Of a stretch of DNA of 64,000 nt, positions 46,606-55,795 are shown one piece after another. The position numbers were made by a program, and so were the translations under genes. Source of the stretch: Laribacter hongkongensis DSM 14985 (GTDB taxonomy: Bacteria > Pseudomonadota > Gammaproteobacteria > Burkholderiales > Aquaspirillaceae); assembly GCF_000423285.1 (NCBI RefSeq), contig NZ_AUHR01000002.1, positions 186,001 to 250,000 on the forward strand. The letters are read 5' to 3'. The notes under the pieces were generated by a model. It worked only from the letters and a program-made list of their open reading frames with translations, was not told where the DNA came from and did not search any database. Numbering within the stretch: the stretch's first letter is position 1; every line of letters starts with the position of its first letter.

Positions 46606-47232
46606 TTACGGTTTGGCCAGCTCCGGGTGGATGTTGGCGCCGGTGGCGTTGTTGGCGCCAATGCCCTGATCCACCGGCGGCATGCGGTGGGCAATGCCCT
46701 TGTGGCAGTCGATGCAGGTCTGGCCGGCGGCCTGGGCCTCCTCGTGCTTGAGGGACGAACGGGTGCCCTGCACACTGGTATCCATGTACTGGAAGTTGTG
46801 GCAGTTGCGGCACTCGCGCGAATCCGACGCCTTCATGCGGGCCCATTCGTTCTGGGCCAGTCGCTGGCGGTTGGCGGCGAACTTTTCCGGCGTGTCGATG
46901 CTGCCGGTGATCTTGCCCCAGACTTCCTTGGAAGCCTGCACCTTGCGGATCATCTTGTGCACGAAATCCTTGGGCACGTGACAGTCCGGGCAGGTGGCGC
47001 GAACGCCCGAGCGGTTGTTGTAGTGGATGGTCTGCTTGTATTCCTCGTAGACGTTGTTCTTCATCTCGTGGCACGAAATGCAGAACGATTCCTGGTTGGT
47101 GGCTTCCATGGCGGTGTTGAAGGCGCCCCAGAAGACGATACCGGCCACGAACAGTCCCGCCACCGTCCACGGGCCGGTACGCTTGAACCACGCCCAGAGG
47201 CGGGCCAGGCGGGAGGGTTTTTGATCAGTCAT
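46606..47232 (-). CDS. napC: Tetrahaem quinol dehydrogenase NapC
   Basis: A 208-residue membrane-anchored c-type cytochrome of the NapC/NirT family that passes electrons from quinol to NapAB. One membrane helix (about 22-40) is followed by four haem motifs CISCH, CPDCH, CRNCH and CIDCH. The ATG at 47232 (MTDQKPSRL) is chosen; the open frame begins earlier inside napB. It is last in napFDAGHBC. Length is typical (about 200). Confidence 0.95.
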   Translation of the reverse strand: MTDQKPSRLARLWAWFKRTGPWTVAGLFVAGIVFWGAFNTAMEATNQESFCISCHEMKNNVYEEYKQTIHYNNRSGVRATCPDCHVPKDFVHKMIRKVQASKEVWGKITGSIDTPEKFAANRQRLAQNEWARMKASDSRECRNCHNFQYMDTSVQGTRSSLKHEEAQAAGQTCIDCHKGIAHRMPPVDQGIGANNATGANIHPELAKP

Positions 47233-47255
47233 GATGACTCCTGTCTGCTGCCGGA

Positions 47256-47696
47256 CTATTTGCGCGTACTGGACTGGTAGGCGTTGTTGACCAGCGGCCT
47301 GGCGTCCACCTGCGGCACGTGGCACTGGGTGCAGAAGTAGCGCGACGGCGACAGGTTGGACAGCTCCTGGCCGGTCCGGGTCTTGAAGTGCGACGGCGGT
47401 ACGCGGGTGGTGTTCATTTCCACGTAGCGGGCAGCCGAGTGGCAGTCCATGCACTTGTTGAAGTTGGTGCTGATCTCGTACTTCGACACGTCGTGCGGAA
47501 TCAGTGGCGGCTGCTGCACGTAGTCACGCACGATGCGCTTGGAGTCCTTGATCGGCTTGTACATGTCGGTCGCGCTGTGACCCAGGGCAGCCTGGCCTTC
47601 CAGCGGGGCATTGTCGGCAGCCTGGGCCAGATAGCTGCCCGGTGCCGCAAGGGCGCTGACCAGGGCAAGCAGTGCCAGACGGGAAGCGGTTTTCAC
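47256..47696 (-). CDS. napB: Periplasmic nitrate reductase dihaem subunit NapB
   Basis: A 146-residue periplasmic cytochrome with a Sec signal peptide (1-26) and two haem motifs, KCMDCHSAARY (about 82-92) and FCTQCHVPQVD (about 121-131). It takes electrons from NapC and gives them to NapA. Its start overlaps the napH stop by four bases. It depends on the adjacent ccm operon for haem attachment. Confidence 0.95.
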   Translation of the reverse strand: MKTASRLALLALVSALAAPGSYLAQAADNAPLEGQAALGHSATDMYKPIKDSKRIVRDYVQQPPLIPHDVSKYEISTNFNKCMDCHSAARYVEMNTTRVPPSHFKTRTGQELSNLSPSRYFCTQCHVPQVDARPLVNNAYQSSTRK

Positions 47697-48544
47697 GATT
47701 CTTCACTCCTCTTGTCGAAACGGTGGCTGAAGCGGAACACGTCCTGCGCGCACACATCGATGCAGCGGCCGCAGTTGGTGCAGTCTCCGTTCAGGATGAC
47801 GGGAGAGCTCTGCGCGTCGCCCTTGAGGGCAGGCTTGATCACCTGCGGCTCCGGGCAGACCGCAAAGCAGTCCATGCAGTCATCGCAGCGGGCGCGGGCA
47901 GGGGCACTGACCCGGAGCAGCGAGGCACGGCCGATCAGGCCGTACGCCGCGCCCATCGGGCACACGTGTCCGCACCAGCCGCGCTGGGCGATGACGAGGT
48001 CGTAGATGAAAACGGCGAGGACCAGCACAAGGCCGATGCCGGCGCCGAACAGGATTTCGCGGTGCAAGAGCGAAACCGGGTTGACGAGTTCCCACACCAT
48101 CGAGCCGCTGAAGGCCGAAGCCAGCAGCACGGCGGCCAAGAGCCAGCGGCGCAGGCTCCTGGGGGGCATGCGCCCGCCCTTGAGCCCGAGCCGGCGGCGC
48201 GACCAGCCCGCGCAGTCGGTGACGAGGTTGACCGGACACACCCACGAGCAGAACACCCGGCCGCCGGCCACCAGATAGAAACCAGCCACGATGACGGCGC
48301 CCAGCAGGGCCGTCAGTTGCGGCAGGTGTCCGGCAGCCAGTGACTGGGCCAGCACGAAGGGATCGGTCAGCGGCACGGTGTCGAGCACGCGGCTGGCGGT
48401 CAGGTTGCCTTTCAGCACCCAGACGCCACCCAGCCAGCCGGCAAGCGCGCCGGAGCCGGCAAAGAGGCCGAGCACCGACAGCTGCGACAGGCGGCGCAGG
48501 ATCAGCCAGCGATGCCGCTGCCAGAACGAACGCTTGGGCGTCAT
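47693..48544 (-). CDS. napH: Quinol dehydrogenase membrane subunit NapH
   Basis: A 283-residue inner-membrane iron-sulfur protein with four helices and two cytoplasmic-side Cys-Pro motifs ([13 protein letters not shown] and [13 protein letters not shown]). Two C-terminal 4Fe-4S clusters follow ([20 protein letters not shown] and [16 protein letters not shown]). With NapG it forms a second route from quinol to NapAB. It overlaps napG and napB by four bases each. Confidence 0.94.
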   Translation of the reverse strand: MTPKRSFWQRHRWLILRRLSQLSVLGLFAGSGALAGWLGGVWVLKGNLTASRVLDTVPLTDPFVLAQSLAAGHLPQLTALLGAVIVAGFYLVAGGRVFCSWVCPVNLVTDCAGWSRRRLGLKGGRMPPRSLRRWLLAAVLLASAFSGSMVWELVNPVSLLHREILFGAGIGLVLVLAVFIYDLVIAQRGWCGHVCPMGAAYGLIGRASLLRVSAPARARCDDCMDCFAVCPEPQVIKPALKGDAQSSPVILNGDCTNCGRCIDVCAQDVFRFSHRFDKRSEES

Positions 48545-49329
48545 GGCTGTTCTCCTCCGGCCGGTGCTTCAGGCTGGCGGACCGGCATCTGCACCAGATC
48601 GTCCCCCAGGAGCGACTTGCCCTGATTGCCGGCCTTTTCCTCCCACCCCAGACGGTAGTGGCTGCCGATCTTGCCCTTGGCGAGATGGACCGGTACCACC
48701 TTGATGGCGGCCTCTTCCAGCACGCAGGCGCTTTCGCACTTGCCGCAGCCGGTGCAGTAGTCCGAATGCACTGTCGGCAGCAGCATGCCGTGGCGGTCCG
48801 AGCGCGGGTTGTGCTGTTTTTCCAGCGTGATGGCCTTGTCGATGACCGGACACACGCGGTAGCAGACATCGCAACGCAGCCCCAGGAAGTTGAGGCAGGT
48901 TTCGTGGTCGATCAGCACTGCCAGCCCCATGCGGGCCTGGTTGATGTCGGTGAGCGCGGGGTCGAGCGCACCGGTCGGGCAGGCCTTGACGCAAGGCACG
49001 TCAGGGCACATCTCGCACGGAATGTCGCGCGCACTGAACCACGGCGTGCCCACGCCCTTGCCCTCGCCCAGACGGGCGAGTTTCAGGGTGTCGTACGGGC
49101 AGTCACGCACACAGAGGCCGCAGCGCACGCAGGCCGACAGGAAATCCGCCTCCGGCAGTGCGCCGGGCGGGCGCAGGGCCTCGGCCGGCCGCGCCTGCGC
49201 CGGGGTTGCCTGCGTGGCCAGTCCGGCACCGATCATGCCGGCCGAACAGGCCACGCCCAGCGACCCGGACAGGAACACCCGGCGGGTGAGGCTCTGCGGG
49301 GCGTCAGACGGAGTGGGGGAGTTCTTCAT
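48541..49329 (-). CDS. napG: Periplasmic ferredoxin-type protein NapG
   Basis: A 262-residue exported iron-sulfur protein with a twin-arginine signal ([20 protein letters not shown], about 14-33). Four 4Fe-4S motifs are visible, for example [36 protein letters not shown] and [18 protein letters not shown]. It partners NapH in quinol oxidation. It lies 16 bases after napA. Confidence 0.94.
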   Translation of the reverse strand: MKNSPTPSDAPQSLTRRVFLSGSLGVACSAGMIGAGLATQATPAQARPAEALRPPGALPEADFLSACVRCGLCVRDCPYDTLKLARLGEGKGVGTPWFSARDIPCEMCPDVPCVKACPTGALDPALTDINQARMGLAVLIDHETCLNFLGLRCDVCYRVCPVIDKAITLEKQHNPRSDRHGMLLPTVHSDYCTGCGKCESACVLEEAAIKVVPVHLAKGKIGSHYRLGWEEKAGNQGKSLLGDDLVQMPVRQPEAPAGGEQP

Positions 49330-49345
49330 ACCCGGTTCTCTCGCC

Positions 49346-51865
49346 TCAGGCCCTGACGACCTTCACCGCGCACTTCTTGTAGTCGGTTTCCTTCGACAGC
49401 GGGCAGGTGGCGTCCAGCGTGAGCTTGTTGACCAGCCGGCCTTCGTCGAAGAACGGGATGAACACCAGACCCTGCGGCGGCTTGTTGCGGCCACGGGTTT
49501 CCAGCGTCAGGGTGATTTCGCCGCGACGGGAGATCACCTTGACCTGCTGGCCGCGCTTGAGGCCGCGCAGTTCGGCGTCAGCCGGGTGCATGAACACCTG
49601 CGCATCCGGCACGGCACGGTAGAGTTCCGGCACGCGGCGGGTCATCGAGCCGGTGTGCCAGTGCTCCAGCACGCGGCCGGTACACAGCCACATGTTGTAT
49701 TCGCGGTCCGGCACTTCGGCGGCGGGCTCGAACGGCAGGGCGATGATGCGGGCGCGGCCGTCCTTCTGGCCGTAGAAGCGCACGCCTTCGCCTTTTTTCA
49801 CGTACGGGTCGAAGCCCTCGCGGTAGCGCCACAGGGTTTCCTTGCCGTCCACCACCGGCCAGCGCAGGCCGCGGGCCTTGTGGTAGGTGTCGAACAGGGC
49901 CAGGTCGTGGCCGTGGCCGCGACCGAAGGCGGCGTACTCTTCAAACAGGCCTTTTTGCAGGTAGAAGCCGACATGCCTGGCTTCTTCGTTGTGGTAGGCC
50001 GTGCCGTGCTGGCGGGCCATGTCGTCAAGCTTGTACTTGTTGACCTGGCCGTTGGCGAACAGCACGTCGTAAAGGGTCTTGCCGCGGTATTCCGGCTTTT
50101 TGGCAATCAGCTCGGCCGGCCAGACTTCCTCGACCTTGAAGCGCTTGGAGAATTCCACTACCTGCCACAGGTCGCTCTTGGCCTCGCCCGGAGCATTGAC
50201 CTGCTGGCGCCAGAACTGGGTGCGGCGCTCGGCGTTGCCGTAGGCGCCTTCCTTTTCCACCCACATGGCGGTCGGCAGGATCAGGTCGGCGGCCATGGCC
50301 GAAACGGTCGGGTACGGGTCGGAAACGATGATGAAGGTTTCCGGATTGCGCCAGCCCGGATACATCTCTTCATTGATGTTGGGACCGGCCTGCATGTTGT
50401 TGTTGCACTGCTGCCAGTAGACCTTGAGCTTGCTGTCCTTCAGTGCGCGCTGCATGGCGACGGCGTGCAGGCCCATTTTCGGCGGGATGGTGCCGTCGGG
50501 CAGTTTCCAGATGTTTTCGGCAATCTTGCGGTGCTCGGGATTCATCACCACGAGGTCGGCTGGCAGGCGGTGGGCGAAGGTGCCCACTTCGCGGGCCGTG
50601 CCGCAGGCTGACGGCTGGCCGGTCAGCGAGAACGGTCCGCAGCCCGGGGTGGAAATCTTGCCGGTCAGCAGATGGATGTTGTAGACGAGGTTGTTGGCCC
50701 AGGTGCCGCGGGTGTGCTGGTTGAAGCCCATGGTCCAGAAGCTGACCACTTTCTTTTTCGGGTCGGCGTACAGCTCGGCCAGCCGCTTGAGGCGCTCGGC
50801 CGGCACACAGGACGTTCTGGCGGTGTATTCGAGCGTGTAGGGCTTCACGAAAGCGGCAAACTGCTCGAAGGTGATCGGGTCCATCTTGCCCGAATCCGGG
50901 TTTTTGGCGGCCTTCTGCTTCGGGTGCGTGGGGCGCAGTCCGTAGCCGATGTCGGTTTCGCCCTTCATGAAGGCGCAGTGCTTCTGGATGAAGTCCTTGT
51001 TGACCGCACCGGTCTGAATGATGTGGTTGGCGATGTAGTTGAGGATGGCCAGGTCGGTCTGCGGGCCGAAGACCAGCTTGTTGTCGGCCAGCTCGAAGCT
51101 GCGGTGTTCGTAGGTCGACAGGACGTGCACCTGGCAGTCCGGGTGGGTCAGGCGGCGGTCGGTGATGCGGCTCCACAGGATCGGGTGCATCTCGGCCATG
51201 TTCGAGCCCCACAGCACGAAGGCATCGGCTTTCTCGATGTCGTCGTAGCAGCCCATCGGCTCGTCCATGTTGAAGGTGCGCATGAAGCCGACCACGGCTG
51301 ATGCCATGCAGTGGCGGGCATTCGGGTCGAGGTTGTTCGAGCGCAGGCCGGCCTTCATGAACTTGGCGGCCGCATAGCCTTCCCAGATGGTCCACTGGCC
51401 CGAGCCGAACATGGCCACGGCCTCAGGACCGCCGGCCTTCATGGCGGTCTTGAATTTTTCTTCCATCACGTCGAAGGCCTGCTTCCAGGTGACGGGGGTG
51501 AATTCGCCGTTCTTGTCGAACTTGCCGTTCTTCATGCGCAAGAGCGGTTTGGTCAGGCGGTCCTCGCCGTACATGATCTTGGACAGGAAGTAGCCCTTGA
51601 TGCAGTTGAGGCCGCGGTTGACCGGAGCGTCCGGATCACCTTGGGTGGCCACGACCCGGCCGCCCTTGGTACCGACCAGCACCGAACAGCCGGTGCCGCA
51701 GAAGCGGCAGGCAGCCTTGTCCCACTTGATGTCGGCGCCGGCGGTGGCCGGATCGGTCGTGGCGGCCTGTGCCATGGAGGGCACCAGTGGCAGGTTGACT
51801 GCGGCAGCCGTGGCTGCGGCAGCGGCCGCATTGGCCTTGATGAAGTCGCGTCGGGTCAGGGTCAT
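49346..51865 (-). CDS. napA: Periplasmic nitrate reductase catalytic subunit NapA
   Basis: An 839-residue molybdoenzyme that reduces nitrate to nitrite in the periplasm. It has a twin-arginine signal ([14 protein letters not shown], 3-16) cleaved after about residue 34. The N-terminal 4Fe-4S cluster has [13 protein letters not shown] (about 57-69) and a later Cys in [10 protein letters not shown]. The molybdenum Cys is in [15 protein letters not shown] (about 180-194). The C-terminal MGD-binding domain carries [19 protein letters not shown]. Length matches NapA (about 830). Its start overlaps the napD stop. Confidence 0.97.
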   Translation of the reverse strand: MTLTRRDFIKANAAAAAATAAAVNLPLVPSMAQAATTDPATAGADIKWDKAACRFCGTGCSVLVGTKGGRVVATQGDPDAPVNRGLNCIKGYFLSKIMYGEDRLTKPLLRMKNGKFDKNGEFTPVTWKQAFDVMEEKFKTAMKAGGPEAVAMFGSGQWTIWEGYAAAKFMKAGLRSNNLDPNARHCMASAVVGFMRTFNMDEPMGCYDDIEKADAFVLWGSNMAEMHPILWSRITDRRLTHPDCQVHVLSTYEHRSFELADNKLVFGPQTDLAILNYIANHIIQTGAVNKDFIQKHCAFMKGETDIGYGLRPTHPKQKAAKNPDSGKMDPITFEQFAAFVKPYTLEYTARTSCVPAERLKRLAELYADPKKKVVSFWTMGFNQHTRGTWANNLVYNIHLLTGKISTPGCGPFSLTGQPSACGTAREVGTFAHRLPADLVVMNPEHRKIAENIWKLPDGTIPPKMGLHAVAMQRALKDSKLKVYWQQCNNNMQAGPNINEEMYPGWRNPETFIIVSDPYPTVSAMAADLILPTAMWVEKEGAYGNAERRTQFWRQQVNAPGEAKSDLWQVVEFSKRFKVEEVWPAELIAKKPEYRGKTLYDVLFANGQVNKYKLDDMARQHGTAYHNEEARHVGFYLQKGLFEEYAAFGRGHGHDLALFDTYHKARGLRWPVVDGKETLWRYREGFDPYVKKGEGVRFYGQKDGRARIIALPFEPAAEVPDREYNMWLCTGRVLEHWHTGSMTRRVPELYRAVPDAQVFMHPADAELRGLKRGQQVKVISRRGEITLTLETRGRNKPPQGLVFIPFFDEGRLVNKLTLDATCPLSKETDYKKCAVKVVRA

Positions 51866-52134
51866 GATTGCGTTTCCTTATTGAAAAGGCCCGGGATGTC
51901 GTCGCCGGCATCGTCGTAGGCGTACACCAGCGACACCGACAGCACGCTGTCGATGTCGTGCAGCGCAACGTAGGTGTCGGCAGCATCGCGCGAGCCTTCG
52001 CGGTCGATGGTGACGACCAGGTGGCCGTCTTCGCTGGCGGCATGGACTTCGACGCCTTCCATGGCTGCGAGGGCGGTCTGGACATGGCAGGACTGGTCGG
52101 GGCGGCAACGCACGACCACGCCGGAAATATTCAT
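51862..52134 (-). CDS. napD: NapA signal-peptide chaperone NapD
   Basis: A 90-residue cytosolic chaperone that binds the twin-arginine signal of NapA and holds it back until the cofactor is loaded. It has the ferredoxin-like NapD fold with [14 protein letters not shown] at the N-terminus and a second strand region [20 protein letters not shown]. The start is fixed by overlap with the napF stop (52131-52134), and the stop overlaps napA. Confidence 0.93.
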   Translation of the reverse strand: MNISGVVVRCRPDQSCHVQTALAAMEGVEVHAASEDGHLVVTIDREGSRDAADTYVALHDIDSVLSVSLVYAYDDAGDDIPGLFNKETQS

Positions 52135-52634
52135 GCGGGGGACTCCTCGTCGGGACTGGGGGATTGCATGGACAGGGCCTGCACCGGACAGGCGCTGACG
52201 CAGTGACCGCAGCCGGTGCATGACGGCCCGTCCAGTACGGGCTGGCTGCGGCCGCCGGTTTGCAGGGCAAAGGAGATGGCGGCGGTGTCGCAGCTGTCGC
52301 TGCAACTGCGGCACACCACCTGGTTCAGCGCGAGGCAGTTGCCGGCAAAGACCGGACGCCAGGCAAGCCGTGCCTCCGGGGCGATGCCCAGGGCGGCAGT
52401 GGTGCAGGCCCGCTGGCAGGCGCCGCAGAAGGTACAGCCGGCCTGCCGCGTGTCCAGCGTCGGATAGCCGCCGTTGCCGGCAACGATCACCTGTTGCGGA
52501 CATGCATTGCGGCAGTCCTCGCAGCGGGTGCAGCTGGCGAGGAATCCGGTCTCGTCGATGGCGCCGGGCGGGCGGATCTGCGGACGGTGATGGCGGCCGA
52601 ACCGGCCGCGCAAAAGGTCAGCGCGCGAGAGCAT
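52131..52634 (-). CDS. napF: Ferredoxin-type protein NapF
   Basis: A 167-residue cytoplasmic iron-sulfur protein with four 4Fe-4S motifs: CTRCEDCRNACPQQVI, CTFCGACQRACTTAAL, CRSCSDSCDTAAI and CTGCGHCVSACPVQAL. NapF is thought to help in loading iron-sulfur cofactor to cytoplasmic NapA. It is the first gene of the nap operon; 261 bases separate it from the divergent narX gene, with an FNR-like dyad 60 bases upstream. Confidence 0.94.
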   Translation of the reverse strand: MLSRADLLRGRFGRHHRPQIRPPGAIDETGFLASCTRCEDCRNACPQQVIVAGNGGYPTLDTRQAGCTFCGACQRACTTAALGIAPEARLAWRPVFAGNCLALNQVVCRSCSDSCDTAAISFALQTGGRSQPVLDGPSCTGCGHCVSACPVQALSMQSPSPDEESPA

Positions 52635-52667
52635 GTCGGGCAGGCGTGGGTTGAAGACAGGTGCGAG

Positions 52668-52707
52668 TCTAGAAATGCAGATGTGCTGAAAGATTGACGA
52701 AAGTCAT
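52668..52707 (-). promoter_or_regulatory. FNR-like site plus -10 element upstream of napF
   Basis: TTGAC-GAAA-GTCAT (52694-52707) is close to the FNR consensus TTGAT-N4-ATCAA and has a perfect TGAC/GTCA core. A weak -10-like hexamer TCTAGA lies at 52668-52673. If transcription starts near 52660, the dyad centre falls at about -41, the standard place for an FNR-activated promoter. The napF start is 26 bases further on. Confidence 0.5.
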
Positions 52708-52726
52708 GATCAGCCGAGTGCTTGGC

Positions 52727-52751
52727 TTGACATCGGCTAATGGCCGATCAA
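52727..52751. promoter_or_regulatory. Second dyad in the nap/narX divergent region
   Basis: ATCGGC-TAATG-GCCGAT (52732-52748), flanked by TTGA and TCAA. It lies between the nap FNR-like site and narX and may be an operator for either operon. Confidence 0.35.
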
Positions 52752-52895
52752 TGCCTAATCCTTTTGGCGGAGAGGCGGTCTGCCGATCGGACGGGGCGGA
52801 GTGCGGTTTGCCGCCGGCAGGGGCGGAAATGCTGCTGGCGTGAGGGTCTGGCCGGCCGGCATGGCACAATAGGGCCTTGTTCTGGCGGACCATTC

Positions 52896-54809
52896 ATGAA
52901 GCACATCATTTTTCCCGACGCCATGCCGTGGCAGCGCAGCCTGGCGACCAAGCTGATGCTGCTGTCGCTCTTGTGGCTGATGCTGGCAATGGTGTCGATC
53001 GGCTTCACCCTGCACCTGTCGTGGAAACTGGAGGGCGGTGCGGCGGCCATCAATGATGCCGGCAGCCTGCGCAAGCGCACCTACCATCTGGCCTACCTGA
53101 TCGCCAGTCATGCACCGGCGGCACGGATCGAGCACGAGCGGCAGGATTTCCGCGTCACCCTCAACAACCTGCGCCAGGGTGATCCGGCCCGGCCGCTGTT
53201 CCTGCCCGACAATCCGGAAGTCCACCGGATGGCTGCCCTGATCGACGCACGCTGGCAGAACGAGGTGCATCCCTATGTCCAGCGTGCCTTGCGTGGCGAG
53301 ATTCAGCTGACGGCGGTGGATTTCGAGGACGTGGTCAACGACATCAACCTGCTGGTACACCTGATCGAACTGGACAACGCCCGCAATACCACGCTGCTGC
53401 GCTTTTTCCAGACTTCGCTGATTGCCATGGCGCTGATCGGCTGCGTCACCATGCTGTACCTTTTGTACCTGCTGGTGATCCAGCCGGTCCGCCAGCTGGG
53501 GGCCGGCATGCGCAAGCTGCACGACGGCGACCTGGGGGCGCGGGTGAAAGTGGCGAGCCGGGACGAGTTCGGTGTCCTGAGCGAGGGTTTCAACGAGATG
53601 GCGCGCCGTTTGCAGGACCTGTACTCCAACCTGGAGGACAAGGTGCGCGAGAAAACCCTGTCGGTCGAGGAAAAGAACCGGCAGCTGACCGCGCTCTACC
53701 AGGTTACCAGTTTCCTGCATCGTCCGCAGACCCAGACACTCGACGAAATGGGCGAGGGTTTCCTGCAGCGGGTGATGGCGCTGGTCGGCGCTGATGCAGC
53801 CAGCCTGAAGTTTGTCGATGCCCAGCGCGGCAAGCTGGACCAGATCGTGTCGGTGGGATTGCCGGACAGCCTGAATGTGCATGAAACCTGTGTGTCGGTG
53901 GAGCAGTGTCCGTGCGGCGCCGCGTTGAAGCAGGCCTTGCCGGTGGCCGTGCAACTGAACGAAGTGTGTGCGGGCGACTGGCCGTGCCGGAACACGGGTT
54001 TTGCCAGCCTGGCGGTGTTCCATGTGCGTTATCACGGCCAGAACGTGGCGCTGCTGACGCTGCTGTTCCGGACGCCGCGCTCGGTGGCCGAGCCGGATGC
54101 CAACCTGATCGAAACACTGGCCAGCCATCTGGGAACGGCGATTGAAAGCCGGCGGCTGGCCGAGCGCGAACGGCAGCTGGCCGTGGCCGAGGAGCGCAAC
54201 CTGATGGCGCAGGGCCTGCACGACAGCATTGCGCAGTCCCTGTCGTTCCTGAACCTGCAGGTGCAGATGCTGGAGTCGGCCCTGGAGGCCGGTGAATCCG
54301 AAGCGGCACAGGAAAACCTCGCCTTCATCCGTGAAGGCGTGGCCGAGTGCTATGAGGATGTGCGCGAGCTGCTGCTGAATTTCCGCACGCGCATCAGCAA
54401 GGAAGAGTTTCCGGACGCCGTGCGGACGTTGCTGGCCCGCTTTGAGCAGCAGGCCCGCGTGCTGACCCATTTGCAGCTGGAGGGCGAGGGACTGCCGCTC
54501 AATCCCGAACAGCAGTTGCAGGTGATCTTCATCCTGCAGGAGGCCTTGTCGAACATCCGCAAGCATGCTGCCGCCGGCAAGGTGGAAGTGAATATCCGCA
54601 ATGGCCAGGATTTCGAGATGGACATCGTGGATGACGGCTACGGCTTTGACCAGTCGGCCCTGGCGGCCCGCCAGGCCCGCCATGTCGGGTTGTCGATCAT
54701 GCGGGAACGGGCCACCCGCATTGCCGCCACGGTTGATATCATGTCGCGGCCCGGTGAAGGTACCCGGGTCAGTCTGGTCCTGCCGCACAAGGAGCGTGCC
54801 CTCGCATGA
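52896..54809 (+). CDS. narX: Nitrate/nitrite sensor histidine kinase, NarX/NarQ type
   Basis: A 637-residue membrane sensor kinase. TM1 is about 20-41 and TM2 about 170-191. Between them is a periplasmic nitrate-binding domain with the P-box-like AINDAGSLRKRTYHLAYLI (about 51-69). A HAMP domain (about 192-245) and a GAF-like region with cysteines (CVSVEQCPCG, about 330) follow. The HisKA_3 phosphoacceptor is QGLHDSIAQSLSFLNLQ (about 439-455) and the ATP lid includes DDGYGFD. The ATG at 52896 is used; the frame opens 52 codons earlier without support. It is divergent from nap and overlaps the regulator gene. Confidence 0.85.
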   Translation: MKHIIFPDAMPWQRSLATKLMLLSLLWLMLAMVSIGFTLHLSWKLEGGAAAINDAGSLRKRTYHLAYLIASHAPAARIEHERQDFRVTLNNLRQGDPARPLFLPDNPEVHRMAALIDARWQNEVHPYVQRALRGEIQLTAVDFEDVVNDINLLVHLIELDNARNTTLLRFFQTSLIAMALIGCVTMLYLLYLLVIQPVRQLGAGMRKLHDGDLGARVKVASRDEFGVLSEGFNEMARRLQDLYSNLEDKVREKTLSVEEKNRQLTALYQVTSFLHRPQTQTLDEMGEGFLQRVMALVGADAASLKFVDAQRGKLDQIVSVGLPDSLNVHETCVSVEQCPCGAALKQALPVAVQLNEVCAGDWPCRNTGFASLAVFHVRYHGQNVALLTLLFRTPRSVAEPDANLIETLASHLGTAIESRRLAERERQLAVAEERNLMAQGLHDSIAQSLSFLNLQVQMLESALEAGESEAAQENLAFIREGVAECYEDVRELLLNFRTRISKEEFPDAVRTLLARFEQQARVLTHLQLEGEGLPLNPEQQLQVIFILQEALSNIRKHAAAGKVEVNIRNGQDFEMDIVDDGYGFDQSALAARQARHVGLSIMRERATRIAATVDIMSRPGEGTRVSLVLPHKERALA

Positions 54810-55462
54810 GTCAACCCCTGAAGATTGTTTTGATCGACGACCACACGCTGTTCCGCAGCGGGCTGAAAGCGCTGCTGCAACGGCAGAGCGACTTTGCCGT
54901 GGTCGGTGAAGCGGCCGACGGGCTGGAGGGTGTCAAGCTGATCGAGCTGGTGGCGCCGGACGTGGTGCTGCTGGACCTCGACATGCCGCACATGAACGGC
55001 CGCGAGGCGCTGGCGCAGATCGTGGCCGTGCATCCCGAACTGGCGGTGCTGATGCTGACCGTGTCGGAGGACGGAGAGGATCTGGCCGAATGCATGCGTC
55101 TCGGAGCGCGGGGCTACCTGCTCAAGAACATCAACGCCGAATTCCTGCTCAGCAGCATCCGCCGGGCGGTCACGGGGGACAGCGTGCTGTCGCCGGAAAT
55201 GACCGCCAAGCTGGTGGCGCGCCTGCGCGACCCGCGGCCGGCGGCAAGCCGCCCTGATGTCGACAGCCTGACGCCGCGCGAGCGCGAAACCCTGCGTCAT
55301 CTGGCGCGCGGGGCCAGCAACAAGGAAATCGCCCGGTCGCTGGATCTGGCCGAAAGCACGGTCAAGGTGCATGTGCAGAACATCCTGCGCAAGCTCAACC
55401 TCTCCAGCCGGGTGCAGGCAGCCGTGTTTGCCGTGGAAAACGAACTGGACCGCGAATGCTGA
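54806..55462 (+). CDS. narL: Two-component response regulator, NarL/NarP type
   Basis: A 218-residue regulator. The receiver domain has the acidic pocket LIDDHTLFRSG and the phospho-acceptor Asp in VVLLDLDMPHMNG (about 58). The C-terminal LuxR-type helix-turn-helix is LTPRERETLRHLARGASNKE through STVKVHVQNILRKL (about 154-205). It overlaps narX by four bases and probably controls the divergent nap operon. NarL and NarP cannot be told apart safely by eye. Confidence 0.88.
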   Translation: MSQPLKIVLIDDHTLFRSGLKALLQRQSDFAVVGEAADGLEGVKLIELVAPDVVLLDLDMPHMNGREALAQIVAVHPELAVLMLTVSEDGEDLAECMRLGARGYLLKNINAEFLLSSIRRAVTGDSVLSPEMTAKLVARLRDPRPAASRPDVDSLTPRERETLRHLARGASNKEIARSLDLAESTVKVHVQNILRKLNLSSRVQAAVFAVENELDREC

Positions 55463-55662
55463 TTGTCTGGATGGCCTGGGTCTATGTGGTGCTGATGCTG
55501 GCCGTGGCCCAGGACACGCTGGTGCAGGGAGGCATGGTGTTCGTGTTCCTGGGGTTGTTGCCCAGCGGGCTGCTGTTCTATCGCGTGCGGCATCGCCAGC
55601 GCCTGCGTGCACAAGGCCTGCTCGAACCGCAAAAACCGCGTCGCCGGCCGCCTGAATCTTGA
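55456..55662 (+). CDS. Small membrane protein overlapping the response-regulator gene
   Basis: A 68-residue protein with two hydrophobic segments (about 3-19 and 25-42) and a strongly basic, Pro-rich tail (RVRHRQRLRAQGLLEPQKPRRRPPES). Its ATG overlaps the end of the narL gene by seven bases, so it could be co-translated. It lies between the regulator and the rpsB promoter. It has no recognised family. The reading frame, hydrophobic pattern and position make it more likely real than not. Confidence 0.55.
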   Translation: MLIVWMAWVYVVLMLAVAQDTLVQGGMVFVFLGLLPSGLLFYRVRHRQRLRAQGLLEPQKPRRRPPES

Positions 55663-55687
55663 AATGGCGGCGGAAACTTTGTATAGT
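55659..55687 (+). promoter_or_regulatory. Sigma-70-type promoter of rpsB
   Basis: TTGAAA (55659-55664) and TATAGT (55682-55687) with a 17-base spacer. Transcription would start near 55694, giving a leader of about 100 bases before rpsB. The -35 overlaps the end of the preceding small gene. Confidence 0.75.
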
Positions 55688-55695
55688 CGCGGACT

Positions 55696-55787
55696 TCCCG
55701 GATTGCCGGGATGACTTCACACATTCGCGCCAAAGGGTGCCGCAGCAGCGGTTACAGTGCGCGAATGGCGGAATAACCCTTTAAGGA
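55696..55787 (+). promoter_or_regulatory. Structured rpsB leader with a possible pseudoknot
   Basis: A small hairpin TCCCGG-ATTG-CCGGGA (55696-55711) is followed by a long stem ATTCGCGC (55723-55730) with GCGCGAAT (55759-55766), which encloses CCGC-AGCA-GCGG (55740-55751). The loop segment AAAGGGT (55732-55738) is complementary to ACCCTTT (55776-55782), directly before the ribosome site AAGGA (55783-55787). This nested pairing would be a pseudoknot, fitting feedback control by protein S2, which is known for rpsB leaders. Confidence 0.55.
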
Positions 55788-55795
55788 ACAAAGAC

